64,000 nt of DNA from the NCBI RefSeq assembly GCF_010119935.1, contig NZ_CP048209.1:3041001-3105000 (forward strand), in the 5' to 3' direction. A program made the position numbers and the translations under genes. This stretch comes from Paenibacillus lycopersici (GTDB lineage: Bacteria > Bacillota > Bacilli > Paenibacillales > Paenibacillaceae). Positions 15,167 through 23,351 of this stretch are shown piece by piece. Under the pieces are notes generated by a model, which saw only the letters and a program-made list of their open reading frames with translations, had not been told where the DNA came from and did no database searches. Position 1 is the stretch's first letter; every line of letters begins with the position of its first letter.

Positions 15167-16450
15167 CTAGGTCGCGTTTCGCAGCGGGGCAGCCTTTTGT
15201 TCCTGAAAGGCTTCGCCGCTGTGTGCAAGGGCAACCAGAATGCGGCAGAGCTTGCCCACAAGCTTCAACACCGAGTGTATGCCTTTCTGACGTAGGGTCT
15301 TGATGTTGTACGTATGCCAGCGTTTAAAACCCGCATGGTTGCAGAGCAGCATCATGACCGCCAGGTACAGATATTTGCGCAGTTGCCTTCGCCCTCGTTT
15401 GGCAAGTTTCACTTGCCCTTTGCAGGTGCCGGAGCTGCGCTCGGCCAAGTTCAGCCCCGCCAGCGCCAGTAATTGCTGACCATGGGTGTAGCGCCGCAGA
15501 TCGCCAGTATTGGCAAGGATCACGGCCATGAACCAGGGGCTGAGCCCGACTTCCTGCAAGGGACGCAGGACAGCCGGCGGTAGTCGCTCCAGCAGGGCGG
15601 CGATTTCCACATCCACCTCGGCTTGCTGAGCCAGTAGATGCTCATACCGCGCAAGGAGCCGTTGAATGCGCCGGCCAAGTTCCGCTGCCTCCGTGACTCC
15701 GATGGAGCGCCCGGCGGCCAGGAGCAACTGGCTGGCGATTTGGATGCCCGTTGTTCCTCCAGCTCGCTTCAAGCCGCTCGTCCGCCACCCTTCGATCAGC
15801 TCGGGGAGCGTGTTGGCAAGGATGTCCGCGGGCAGGGGGAAGCTGCGCAAGGTCGCTCGTGCACGACTGCCGTCCCAGTGTTTAAAGACCGACCAGAATT
15901 CCGGAAACACCTGATCGATCGCCGTCTGAAGTTGATTGTCGATGACGGTGAGGGCATCGCTCATCGCCTCGCGTTCATTGACCAAGGCGTGCAGCTGCCG
16001 GTATACCGGATCGTGAACCACCCACTCCGTGTAGTACCCGCGAGAGACGACGTCGCCGATGGTCACGGCGTCCTTTGCATCGTTTTTGGAAGGTTTGTTA
16101 TCTCGGTTTTCTTTATTCCGTTTCGTCGTCAGCGGATTGACCAGAACGACGGTAAGTCCTCGTTTACGCAGGGCGAAGGCCACATTGAGAAAGTAATGTC
16201 CCGTCGATTCGGCGCCGAAGATAACCTCCGTAAACCCATACGCCCGTTGCAAGTCCTGTACCCACCGCAGCAAGCGTTCAAGGCCATCGGCATGATTGGA
16301 GAAAACGAGCTTGCGGCCTTGCTGGATCCCGCGGAAGTTCACGGCAGCTGCGACATGCGTTTCTTTGGCAATGTCAATTCCGACGATAAGATGCTGAGGG
16401 GTAATTTTTTCAATCCGTTGATTAATGGCGTTCGATGCGTTAAACTTCAT
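15167..16450 (-). CDS. IS110-family transposase (DEDD/RuvC-like)
   Basis: Full-length transposase of 427 residues. The N-terminal RuvC-like DEDD domain has acidic residues D26 (LIVGIDIAKETH), E81 (VIFGAESTGHY), D124 and D127 (KPSKNDAKDA). The C-terminal Transposase_20-type domain contains LQEVGLSPWFMAVILANTGD and the serine motif RSSGTCKGQVKLAKRGRRQLRKYLY. Members act with an element-encoded guide RNA to excise and insert the element through a circular form. ATG at 16450 was chosen for the perfect AGGAGG upstream; the frame extends to 16510 into the right inverted repeat. The frame is intact, so the element may be active. Confidence 0.93.
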   Translation of the reverse strand: MKFNASNAINQRIEKITPQHLIVGIDIAKETHVAAAVNFRGIQQGRKLVFSNHADGLERLLRWVQDLQRAYGFTEVIFGAESTGHYFLNVAFALRKRGLTVVLVNPLTTKRNKENRDNKPSKNDAKDAVTIGDVVSRGYYTEWVVHDPVYRQLHALVNEREAMSDALTVIDNQLQTAIDQVFPEFWSVFKHWDGSRARATLRSFPLPADILANTLPELIEGWRTSGLKRAGGTTGIQIASQLLLAAGRSIGVTEAAELGRRIQRLLARYEHLLAQQAEVDVEIAALLERLPPAVLRPLQEVGLSPWFMAVILANTGDLRRYTHGQQLLALAGLNLAERSSGTCKGQVKLAKRGRRQLRKYLYLAVMMLLCNHAGFKRWHTYNIKTLRQKGIHSVLKLVGKLCRILVALAHSGEAFQEQKAAPLRNAT

Positions 16451-16902
16451 GGTATGAGTGTCCTCCTGGTGGATGATGGCGATTAAGGGCTCTGACCCGT
16501 TACAATCCATCTTACCAGAGGCACTCTTTTCTGTTCCAAGACGATTTCTTAGCCTCTACAGGAATTTTATTTTGGCGAGATCGGGCCAATTGGGGCAATG
16601 CACGGACACAGGATCCGTTAATGTCCCCGAATGACACCGAAAACATACGAATCAGCCGATATAAAGGATCTCTTGTCCGCCAGCACACGAAAACACGTAA
16701 TCATAGAAGCGAATAGCGGATCTCCTGTCCGCATCCTTGTATGCAGACGCACCGTGAACCAGCCGTCATGAAGCCGGCTGGTTCGATACGGCTCCCGCAG
16801 TCCCTGCCACGCCGGCGAAGCGGAGATAGGATCTGTTCGCGTGCCAGAGCGCAGGTTGCCACGAGTCTGCTTCGAAGCAACGTATATGTTTCTCAACAAT
16901 TT

Positions 16903-16928
16903 GGGAATCGTCGACATGAGAAATTCCC
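16903..16928 (+). terminator. hairpin at right end of repeat copy A
   Basis: GGGAAT / ATTCCC stem followed by seven T on the plus strand, preceded by CTCAACAATTTG. It shares GGAATCGTCGA with the hairpin at 14678-14701. Confidence 0.65.
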
Positions 16929-16940
16929 TTTTTTTCCATA

Positions 16941-17885
16941 TTATTTGCGTTCAACGCTATTAAAATTTGTCTCTATCCAGTACGAGAATCCGCCTTGCAG
17001 CAGCAGGCGCTTATTATGCATTAACTTATCCGCGCCCGCTGCGAGCTGCATGGCAAGATGAGCTTGAAATGCGGATAAATGCGGGAGTCGGACTCGCAGC
17101 TCGTCCAGCAGATGACCGTTAGCGGCAGCTAGTTCTGCAAAGCGGGTAAGCGCATCGCCTATGTAAAGGGCGTTCTTCACGTCTTCTTTCGACAACGGTG
17201 TCGACTGATCGGTGCTTTCCGCATGAATCATCCCGATTAAACTATTGGCATTCTTTAATTCAAAATCTTCCTCCCAATCGGACCAATCGTCGGAGAACTG
17301 AAGCGTTCCCAGCACAAGATCCACCGCACGCGAAACTTCACTTTCCAGCTCCGGCTTGCCGGCCAATAGAAGCGCCCCCGTGCTGGCAAGTTTGACAGGC
17401 GCCGCCTTGCTGGCGAGCCGGGCGGGATCCAAACTACCCATTGGATGCTCATAAGCTACGGCCAGCGACCAATTCCGGACATATTCGTTGTAGTAATGCC
17501 AGAAAGGGGATGAATGTTCGAACATGGAGCGGTAAATATCGAGCATGCTGAGGTGAAAGAGGTTCCCGAGCGCGAGTTGTTCTTTCAAGTCTGCGGGAGC
17601 GTCGTCCATGAGATCGTCTTGGATGAAGAAATACAGCATGACAAATACATTTCCGAGCGACAGGGCTCGATAGTGTTCGGCACTAAGAGCTGTTACGGGC
17701 GCCGTCCAGAAGGGAAGCAAGTAACAAATGTGGTTCTTGGCGCTGGATGGCGCAAGCGGGTTAAAGGCTTGCAAATAGGCTTGGCCTTTTGCGTTCAGCG
17801 GTGCCGGATATGCGGCGATCAGCCGTTCGGCTTCCTCGAAGACGACGGCAAGCTCTTCTTCGTAATCGGATCTCCATGGCATCAT
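16941..17885 (-). CDS. class I isoprenoid synthase-like protein
   Basis: All-alpha protein of 314 residues with two aspartate-rich motifs. The first is FFIQDDLMDD (D90, D91, D94, D95) and the second FSDDWSDWEED (D199, D200, D203, D207), spaced as in trans-prenyl diphosphate synthases and related class I terpene enzymes, where they bind Mg-diphosphate. The overall sequence is otherwise divergent, so it could be a prenyl diphosphate synthase, a terpene cyclase or a prenyl-transferring enzyme; I cannot decide. ATG at 17885 (or 17882) has GAGGAGG upstream; the frame is open to 17999 without a site. The promoter is at 17928-17957. Its closest same-strand neighbour before the IS insertion would have been the NHLP precursor. 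Confidence 0.7.
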   Translation of the reverse strand: MMPWRSDYEEELAVVFEEAERLIAAYPAPLNAKGQAYLQAFNPLAPSSAKNHICYLLPFWTAPVTALSAEHYRALSLGNVFVMLYFFIQDDLMDDAPADLKEQLALGNLFHLSMLDIYRSMFEHSSPFWHYYNEYVRNWSLAVAYEHPMGSLDPARLASKAAPVKLASTGALLLAGKPELESEVSRAVDLVLGTLQFSDDWSDWEEDFELKNANSLIGMIHAESTDQSTPLSKEDVKNALYIGDALTRFAELAAANGHLLDELRVRLPHLSAFQAHLAMQLAAGADKLMHNKRLLLQGGFSYWIETNFNSVERK

Positions 17886-17927
17886 GTCATTCCTCCTCGT
17901 AGAATTTGCTAGGATTCCATTCTTCCA

Positions 17928-17957
17928 GTATAAGCCATCAGCACTATGTCGAACAAT
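17928..17957 (-). promoter_or_regulatory. candidate promoter of the isoprenoid synthase-like gene
   Basis: Minus strand TTGTTC (17957-17952) and TATACT (17933-17928), 18 bases apart. It gives a leader of roughly 35 bases. Confidence 0.55.
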
Positions 17958-18076
17958 GTCAAAACAATGACCGATAAAACGTGCATATCGAATCTGCAAG
18001 CTGAAAACTCGGCGCGAAGGACAAGCACCTCCCGGACATGGTATGATTTGAGAAAACGCGAGAGAGGTGATCGGCC

Positions 18077-18751
18077 ATGAACTATACGGAGCCGCATTGG
18101 CGAAGCTCAGCCCTTATTACGATCGATACGCAAAACGATTTCGCGCTACCCGGCGCTCCCGCCGAAATTGCTGGTACCCAGGATGTCGTTCCGGCGATGG
18201 TCGAGCTGCTAGACGCCTACCGCTCGCAAGGGCTTCTCATCGTGCACGTTATTCGCCTGTACCGAACGGACGGGTCGAACGTCGATCTGTGCCGGCGATC
18301 GCTCATCGAGGGCGGAACCCCCATCGTCGCTCCGGGCAGTACGGGTGCGAAGCTGGCCGCGGAACTGCTGCCGGCCGGCGCCGAGGCGCAGCGGGACGAA
18401 GCGCTGCTGCGCGGCGAGATACAGCGGATCGGCGAGCGGGAATGGATCGTCTATAAGCCGCGCTGGGGGGCTTTCTACGAGACCGGGCTCGATGCGTTTC
18501 TGCGCGATGCGGGGGTCGACACGGTCGTCTTCAGCGGCTGCAATTTCCCGAACTGCCCGCGGACGTCCATGTACGAAGCGAGCGAGCGCGATTATCGCGT
18601 CGTCATGGTGCGTGACGCCATGTCGCAGGTATACGAGCAAGGCCTTCGCGAATTATCCGCGATCGGCGTTACCGTCTGCACGAAGGACGATGCGCTGGCA
18701 TGGCTCGGCGAATCGGCGAACACAGAGGATAACACGAGTACGCAAGGTTAA
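18077..18751 (+). CDS. isochorismatase-like cysteine hydrolase
   Basis: Protein of 224 residues in the isochorismatase-like hydrolase superfamily. The catalytic triad is visible as D17 (LITIDTQNDF), K127 (IVYKPRWGAF) and C160 (GCNFPNCPRTSMYEA), with the cis-peptide region before the cysteine. The family includes nicotinamidases, ureidoacrylate hydrolases and N-carbamoylsarcosine amidases; the specific substrate is unknown. ATG at 18077 follows GAGAGGTGATC. Its stop precedes ecsA by 66 bases, but the two may be transcribed separately. Confidence 0.88.
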   Translation: MNYTEPHWRSSALITIDTQNDFALPGAPAEIAGTQDVVPAMVELLDAYRSQGLLIVHVIRLYRTDGSNVDLCRRSLIEGGTPIVAPGSTGAKLAAELLPAGAEAQRDEALLRGEIQRIGEREWIVYKPRWGAFYETGLDAFLRDAGVDTVVFSGCNFPNCPRTSMYEASERDYRVVMVRDAMSQVYEQGLRELSAIGVTVCTKDDALAWLGESANTEDNTSTQG

Positions 18752-18817
18752 TGCGGCGAACGGTCGCCGCATCATTGTAGAAGCGGCGGCCGCCGGCAGG
18801 AAGGAGCGTTTGAACGC

Positions 18818-19525
18818 ATGACGGTGCTGGAAGTAGAGATTCACAGAGCCGGATACGTCAAGGAGGCCGACGTCATCCGGGATATTGCCTTCACGATCGA
18901 AGCGGGGGAGCTTGTCGGCTTGATCGGTCCGAACGGCGCGGGCAAGAGCACGACGATTAAATCCATGCTCGGCTTGCTGCGCTATGTCGAAGGGACCGTC
19001 CGCATCGGCGGCGAGCAAAGTCAAGGCCGTTACGCCTATGTGCCGGAGCAGCCGGTGCTCTATGAGTATATGACGCTATGGGAGCATTTGCAGCTGGCAG
19101 CGGCCGCGTACGAGCTGGACGAGCAGACGTTCCGGGAACGGGCGGAGCGGATGCTGGAGCGGTTTCGGCTGTCGGACGACCGGCATAAGCTGCCGACGGG
19201 CTTCTCGAAAGGCATGCAGCAGAAGATGATGCTGATCATCGGGTTTCTGCTCCAGCCGGATCTGTACGTGGTCGACGAACCGTTCGTCGGTCTCGATCCC
19301 CGGGCGACGCGGGATTTTCTCGAGCTGCTGCAGGAGGAGCGGAGGCGGGGAGCGGGCGTACTGATGTGCACGCATGTGCTGGATACCGCCGAACGGATCA
19401 GCGACCGTCTCGTCTTGATCGACGGCGGGTCCGTCGTAGCCCAGGGAACGCTCGCGCAAGTGCGGGAGCAGGCGGGCTGCGCGGTCGACGCGCCATTGAC
19501 CGATTGCTTCTACGCGCTGACCTAA
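18818..19525 (+). CDS. ecsA: ABC transporter ATP-binding protein EcsA
   Basis: ATPase of 235 residues. It shows Walker A GPNGAGKST, Q-loop region YVPEQPVLYEYMTLWEHL, signature-like FSKGMQQKMMLI, Walker B LYVVDEPFVGLDP and a switch histidine in CTHVLDTAER. Together with the downstream 420-residue membrane protein this is the EcsAB pair, which in Bacillus subtilis affects secretion, competence and intramembrane proteolysis through RasP. The start is ATG at 18818 behind AGGAGCG. The permease begins 13 bases after the stop. Confidence 0.9.
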   Translation: MTVLEVEIHRAGYVKEADVIRDIAFTIEAGELVGLIGPNGAGKSTTIKSMLGLLRYVEGTVRIGGEQSQGRYAYVPEQPVLYEYMTLWEHLQLAAAAYELDEQTFRERAERMLERFRLSDDRHKLPTGFSKGMQQKMMLIIGFLLQPDLYVVDEPFVGLDPRATRDFLELLQEERRRGAGVLMCTHVLDTAERISDRLVLIDGGSVVAQGTLAQVREQAGCAVDAPLTDCFYALT

Positions 19526-19538
19526 GGGGGACTGGCAT

Positions 19539-20801
19539 TTGAAAGACGCTTTAGGATACTGGCGTATCGGAACCTTGTTCCGGTGCAGGCTTCGCCGCTT
19601 CTGGACGGAACAGTGGAAGGCTTGGCGAACGGCGCTGGACTGGACGGTCTGGGTTTATTTCGTGCTGCCGCTGCTGTGGATCGGCGGCGGCACGTACGTG
19701 GATTGGTGGCATCATCCGCCGGATTGGCTGACGCGGCTGCCGATGGTTTCCGGCGAACGGCTGACGCTGGCGGTCGTCTTCTTCGGCAGGCTGCGCACGT
19801 TCGCGGAGGAAGCCGACGTCCTCTTCCTGCTGCCGCGGCGGCGATGGATGAGCGGAATCTTGACGCGAGGCATGGCGTACACCGCGCTGAGCTTGCTCGT
19901 CATGTCGGCGCTGGTCTATGTGCTGATGCTGCCGTTCTTCGTCGCGGTTCATCATTTCCCGGCTGCGCAGCTCCTCGTCATGTTGGCGTACACGTGGATC
20001 GGCGCAGGCATCGGCGCCGTGTCAAGAAATCTGATCGAAGCCCGATTCGGCGGCTTGCGCAAATGGTTCGTCAAAACGGCAACGATGCTCATGCTCGCGG
20101 CGGCCTATCTCGCGCCGCTCGTCTTGCTCGGCGGCACGCCGATGGATCTGCTTGCGCCCATCATCGCCGGCGCGGCCGTGCTCTTCGGGCTGCTCCGCGC
20201 GAAGCTGCGCGCCAGGGACACCTTCGAATCCGACGTGCGGCAGGAACAGCTCGCGAGGCTGGCCAGCACGCAGCTGCTGCTGCGGAACGTCATCGAACGA
20301 CGGCCGCGCATCAAGCTGTCCAGGCCGGCGGTGCTGCGCCGGTCGAATCGGATTTTCAAGCGGTTCAGCGGAGATACGATATTGGCCGAGATGATCGTGA
20401 AAGCCTTCATCCGGCGGCTGCCGCTCGTGCGCATGTGGTTCTTCTTCACGCTGGCCTCGACGGCCGCTGTCGCGTTGTCGCCCGCCATTCTTCAGCCGTT
20501 CATTGCCGTCGCTTTCATGCTGCTGCTCTCTACCTGGGTCATCTCCCACTGGCGCGGCATGATCGCCGAACCGTTCTTCAGGCAGTTTCGCTGGCAGGAC
20601 GCCGTCTTGAGAGGGTCTGCGGGTCGCGTGCGATTCTGGCTCGTGGCGCCCGCAGCCGCCTTCTTCGGCTTGTTCGGCGGGCTGAGCGCTTACGGGCCGG
20701 TCGGGATGCTGGAGATCGTCCCCGGCGTGCTGATCTGGCTGCTCCTCAGCAAGTTCATCACATCGTCGATGCTGCTGCGGATGGACCGGGAAGGCGAATA
20801 G
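19539..20801 (+). CDS. ecsB: ABC transporter permease EcsB
   Basis: Polytopic membrane protein of 420 residues with hydrophobic segments near residues 35-55, 100-150, 160-200 and 290-400 and the EcsB-type opening LFRCRLRRFWTEQWKAWRTA. It is the membrane partner of EcsA. The start codon is TTG at 19539 behind AAGGGGGA. The transported substrate is not known; family phenotypes concern secretion and protease RasP activity. The gene pair is intact. Confidence 0.88.
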   Translation: MKDALGYWRIGTLFRCRLRRFWTEQWKAWRTALDWTVWVYFVLPLLWIGGGTYVDWWHHPPDWLTRLPMVSGERLTLAVVFFGRLRTFAEEADVLFLLPRRRWMSGILTRGMAYTALSLLVMSALVYVLMLPFFVAVHHFPAAQLLVMLAYTWIGAGIGAVSRNLIEARFGGLRKWFVKTATMLMLAAAYLAPLVLLGGTPMDLLAPIIAGAAVLFGLLRAKLRARDTFESDVRQEQLARLASTQLLLRNVIERRPRIKLSRPAVLRRSNRIFKRFSGDTILAEMIVKAFIRRLPLVRMWFFFTLASTAAVALSPAILQPFIAVAFMLLLSTWVISHWRGMIAEPFFRQFRWQDAVLRGSAGRVRFWLVAPAAAFFGLFGGLSAYGPVGMLEIVPGVLIWLLLSKFITSSMLLRMDREGE

Positions 20802-20869
20802 GGCCGGTGCATGCTTGACGGTGTATAACGCCGCTTGTCTCGGCTATACCAATGAAGCGGGGGTGGAAC

Positions 20870-21610
20870 ATGTATTTAAGAAGCGTCTCGATCGAGCGGA
20901 AGGATGAAATGGACCTGCGGCAATATCCGTTCTCCATTCCGGTTATCCGCTCCTTCACGTCATTGCAGTTTACGACGAACGTGACGTTCTTCGTCGGCGA
21001 GAACGGCTCCGGCAAATCGACCTTGCTGGAAGCGATCGCGTACCAGTGCGGCTTTAACACGGCGGGAGGGGGACGGAGCAACGCCTATGAAGTCGATGCT
21101 TCCGCATCCGCGCTCGGCGGTCATATCCGGTTGTCCTGGCTGCCGAAGATTACGAACGGTTTCTTCCTGCGCGCGGAAACGTTCTACAACTTCGCCTCCC
21201 ATATCGATACGATGCCGGAGTCGCTTCCGTACTACGGCGGCCGTTCGCTGCACGCCCAATCGCATGGCGAGGCGTTCCTGTCCTTGTTCAAGCACCGGTT
21301 CGGCAAGCGGGCCGTCTATCTGCTGGACGAGCCCGAGGCGGCGCTGTCGCCGGCCAGGCAGCTGGCGCTTATGCGGATCATGCATGAGCTGGAAGGAGAA
21401 GCCCAATTCATCGTCGCGACGCATTCGCCGATCCTGCTCGGCTATCCCGGCGCGACGATTTACGATTTCGACTCGGTGCCGGTCACGGATATCCGGTACG
21501 AGGATACGCTGCATTACATCGTGACGCGGCGGTTTCTGGAGCAGCGCGAACGCGTGCTGAAGGAGCTGTTCGCGGACGAAGAGTACGATAACGAGTACGA
21601 CGATGAGTGA
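20870..21610 (+). CDS. AAA-family ATPase (ABC/SMC-like)
   Basis: Soluble ATPase of 246 residues. Walker A is [16 protein letters not shown], the signature-like segment is YYGGRSLHAQSHGEAFLSLF, Walker B is AVYLLDEPEAALSP, and a switch histidine follows in IVATHSPILLGYPGATIYDFD. No membrane segment or DNA-binding domain is seen, and the C-terminus is very acidic (ADEEYDNEYDDE). The family is common in Firmicutes as a stand-alone gene with no assigned role. ATG at 20870 follows GGGGGTGG and is preferred over 20852. It is not linked functionally to its neighbours by any visible feature. Confidence 0.85.
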   Translation: MYLRSVSIERKDEMDLRQYPFSIPVIRSFTSLQFTTNVTFFVGENGSGKSTLLEAIAYQCGFNTAGGGRSNAYEVDASASALGGHIRLSWLPKITNGFFLRAETFYNFASHIDTMPESLPYYGGRSLHAQSHGEAFLSLFKHRFGKRAVYLLDEPEAALSPARQLALMRIMHELEGEAQFIVATHSPILLGYPGATIYDFDSVPVTDIRYEDTLHYIVTRRFLEQRERVLKELFADEEYDNEYDDE

Positions 21611-21705
21611 AGGGAAGCAATCGGATCAGCGGCAATGATGTAGTTAGTGACCAAGGCGATTGCGTGAACGAGAAAGCAAATAACGCCATACAAAGGAGCA
21701 CAGCG

Positions 21706-22455
21706 ATGAATGAAACGATCCACTTGATGAGACGGCACCGGTCCATTCGCCAGTTCGCCTCCACGCCCGTGTCCGAGGAACAGCTCGAGCTTATGCTCTC
21801 CGCGGCGCAGGCGGCTTCGACATCATCCAATATCCAGGCCTACAGCGTCGTCGGCGTTCGCAGCGAAGCGGGCCGGAGCCGGCTTGCCGAGCTGACGGGC
21901 AATCAGAAGCATGTGGCGCAGGCGCCGCTCTTCCTCGTCTGGTGCGCGGATTTGAACCGGCTGCAGACGGCTGCCGGGCTGGGCGGCGGGCAGCCGGACT
22001 TCGAGCTGACCCGCAATACCGAAGCCTTCATCATGGCGACGGTGGACACCGCGCTGGCTGCCCAGAACGCCGCCGTTGCCGCGGAATCGCTCGGTCTCGG
22101 CATCGTCTATATCGGCGGCATCCGCAACCGGCCGCGGGAGGTGTCCGACCTGCTGCGGCTTCCGAGCCTGGTCTACCCGTTGTTCGGCATGTGCGTCGGC
22201 GTGCCGGACCAGCAGCCGGATCAGCGGCCGAGGCTGCCGCTGTCCGTGGTCTATCATGAGGAAGCCTATTCCGATGCGGGATTCGCGCAAGGGATCGCCG
22301 ACTACGACGCGATCATGGCCGAATATTATGCGAAACGCGCCGGCGGAGGACGAACGACGGCGTGGTCGAAGGAAATGAACGCCAGGTTCCGACCGGAGCA
22401 GCTGCGGCCGCATATGCGCGGTTTCCTGGAGAGCCAGGGCTTCAAGCTGGATTGA
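21706..22455 (+). CDS. NADPH-dependent nitro/flavin reductase (NfsA/NfrA family)
   Basis: Oxygen-insensitive nitroreductase-family FMN enzyme of 249 residues. FMN-contact segments are MRRHRSIRQF at the N-terminus, SAAQAASTSSNIQAYSVVGV, and QNAAVAAESLGLGIVYIGGIRN, with the family C-terminal extension. The NfsA/NfrA group reduces nitro compounds, FMN or disulfides using NAD(P)H. ATG at 21706 follows AAAGGAG; the frame is open upstream to 21607 but overlaps the previous gene and lacks conservation. Confidence 0.9.
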   Translation: MNETIHLMRRHRSIRQFASTPVSEEQLELMLSAAQAASTSSNIQAYSVVGVRSEAGRSRLAELTGNQKHVAQAPLFLVWCADLNRLQTAAGLGGGQPDFELTRNTEAFIMATVDTALAAQNAAVAAESLGLGIVYIGGIRNRPREVSDLLRLPSLVYPLFGMCVGVPDQQPDQRPRLPLSVVYHEEAYSDAGFAQGIADYDAIMAEYYAKRAGGGRTTAWSKEMNARFRPEQLRPHMRGFLESQGFKLD

Positions 22456-22578
22456 ACCGGCGCATTGCGCGGTTGACGGATTATCGCGCACGCAAAGGAT
22501 CCGTTGCCAAACTCGCGCAAGGAACCGATTGTTTTCACGCACGCTTAGGACCGGATGTCAAACTGAGGCCAAACGCAC

Positions 22579-22623
22579 AAAAACCTTCCTCAGCACTCAT
22601 TTCGCGTGCCGAAGAAGGTTTTT
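22579..22623 (-). terminator. intrinsic terminator of modAB
   Basis: Minus-strand hairpin AAAAACCTTCTTCGGCAC / GTGC...GAAGGTTTTT, just downstream of the modB stop codon. Confidence 0.85.
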
Positions 22624-22653
22624 AGCTTTGCGCGGCTGGCGTCGCCGTTCCGT

Positions 22654-23316
22654 CTAATCCTTGGACATGCGGCCGACAAGCAGCAGCATCAGGAACGAGA
22701 GGGCGATCATCGCGCCCGCCCATGCCCATGCCATCGTCATGCTGCCGCCGTCCGACGCGACGTAGATTGCCGTCGGAATCGTCTGCGTCCGGCCGGGAAT
22801 GTTGCCCGCCACCATCAGCGTCGCCCCGAATTCGCCGAGTCCCCGGCAGAAGCCGAGGATGTACCCGGATGCCAGCGACCGTGAGGCGAGCGGGACGGTG
22901 ATGTAGCGGAACACCTGCCATTCGCCGGCTCCCATCGCTCTGGCGGCGTTCTCGAGATCGGGGTCTACGCCCTGCAGGCCGGTCTTGATCGTCCGGTAGG
23001 CAAGCGGGAACGCCACGACGGCAGCCGCGATAACGGCGGATTCCCACGTGAACAGAATCGGGCCGCCGAACAGCGATTCGTACGCTTTGCCGATCCAGCT
23101 CCGCCGGCCGAGGACGACGAGCAGCACGAAGCCGACGACGGTCGGCGGCAGCACGAGCGGGAGCAGCAGCGCCGTCTCGAGGACGCTCTTGCCGAGGAAC
23201 CGCGCCTTGGCCATTCGCCATGCGATCAGCAGCGATGCCGCGAAGACGAGGACGCTGGCCGCGACGGAGATTTGAATGGACAATCCGATCGGACCGAAGA
23301 AAGTATGCCAATCCAT
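22654..23316 (-). CDS. modB: molybdate ABC transporter permease
   Basis: Integral membrane permease of 220 residues. Five hydrophobic segments and the EAA loop (ENAARAMGAGEWQVFRYITVPLASRSLASG) identify it as a binding-protein-dependent permease; the tail LGEFGATLMVAGNIPGRTQTIPTAIY is typical of ModB. It follows modA by 35 bases. No modC ATPase follows; a terminator closes the operon, so the ATPase must come from elsewhere. Confidence 0.93.
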   Translation of the reverse strand: MDWHTFFGPIGLSIQISVAASVLVFAASLLIAWRMAKARFLGKSVLETALLLPLVLPPTVVGFVLLVVLGRRSWIGKAYESLFGGPILFTWESAVIAAAVVAFPLAYRTIKTGLQGVDPDLENAARAMGAGEWQVFRYITVPLASRSLASGYILGFCRGLGEFGATLMVAGNIPGRTQTIPTAIYVASDGGSMTMAWAWAGAMIALSFLMLLLVGRMSKD

Positions 23317-23351
23317 GCGATATGAGGACTCCTTACGTCAATGTACGGTAA

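Larger units (their letters stand above)
14778..16523 (-). mobile_element. IS110-family insertion sequence (IS1111-like organisation)
   Basis: Bounded by 20-bp imperfect inverted repeats at 14778-14797 and 16504-16523 that share the 10-bp core CCTCTGGTAA (15 of 20 matches). The outer left edge abuts repeat copy A at GATTCCG (14777). The right edge is uncertain: similarity to copy B resumes at about 16571, so up to about 48 bases beyond the inverted repeat could belong to the element. Non-coding DNA is long downstream of the transposase (about 370 bases) and short upstream (about 110), the arrangement of the IS1111 subgroup. There is one DEDD transposase gene. No clear target duplication is seen, as expected for IS110. 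Confidence 0.85.
14702..16902 (+). repeat. dispersed composite repeat copy A, split by IS110 element
   Basis: The left part 14700-14777 (CAGGCTGTCGAGAA box, then a GGCGGACAGAGATTCCG box) matches copy B at 34407-34497. The right part from about 16571 matches copy B from 34503 and again from 34792. It carries the boxes ACGGACACAGGATCCGTTA (16591), AGCGGATCTCCTGTCCGC (16717) and the segment GAAGCCGGCTGGTTC. It ends at CTCAACAATTTG by 16903. Together with copy B this defines the sequence without the IS insertion. Confidence 0.8.
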
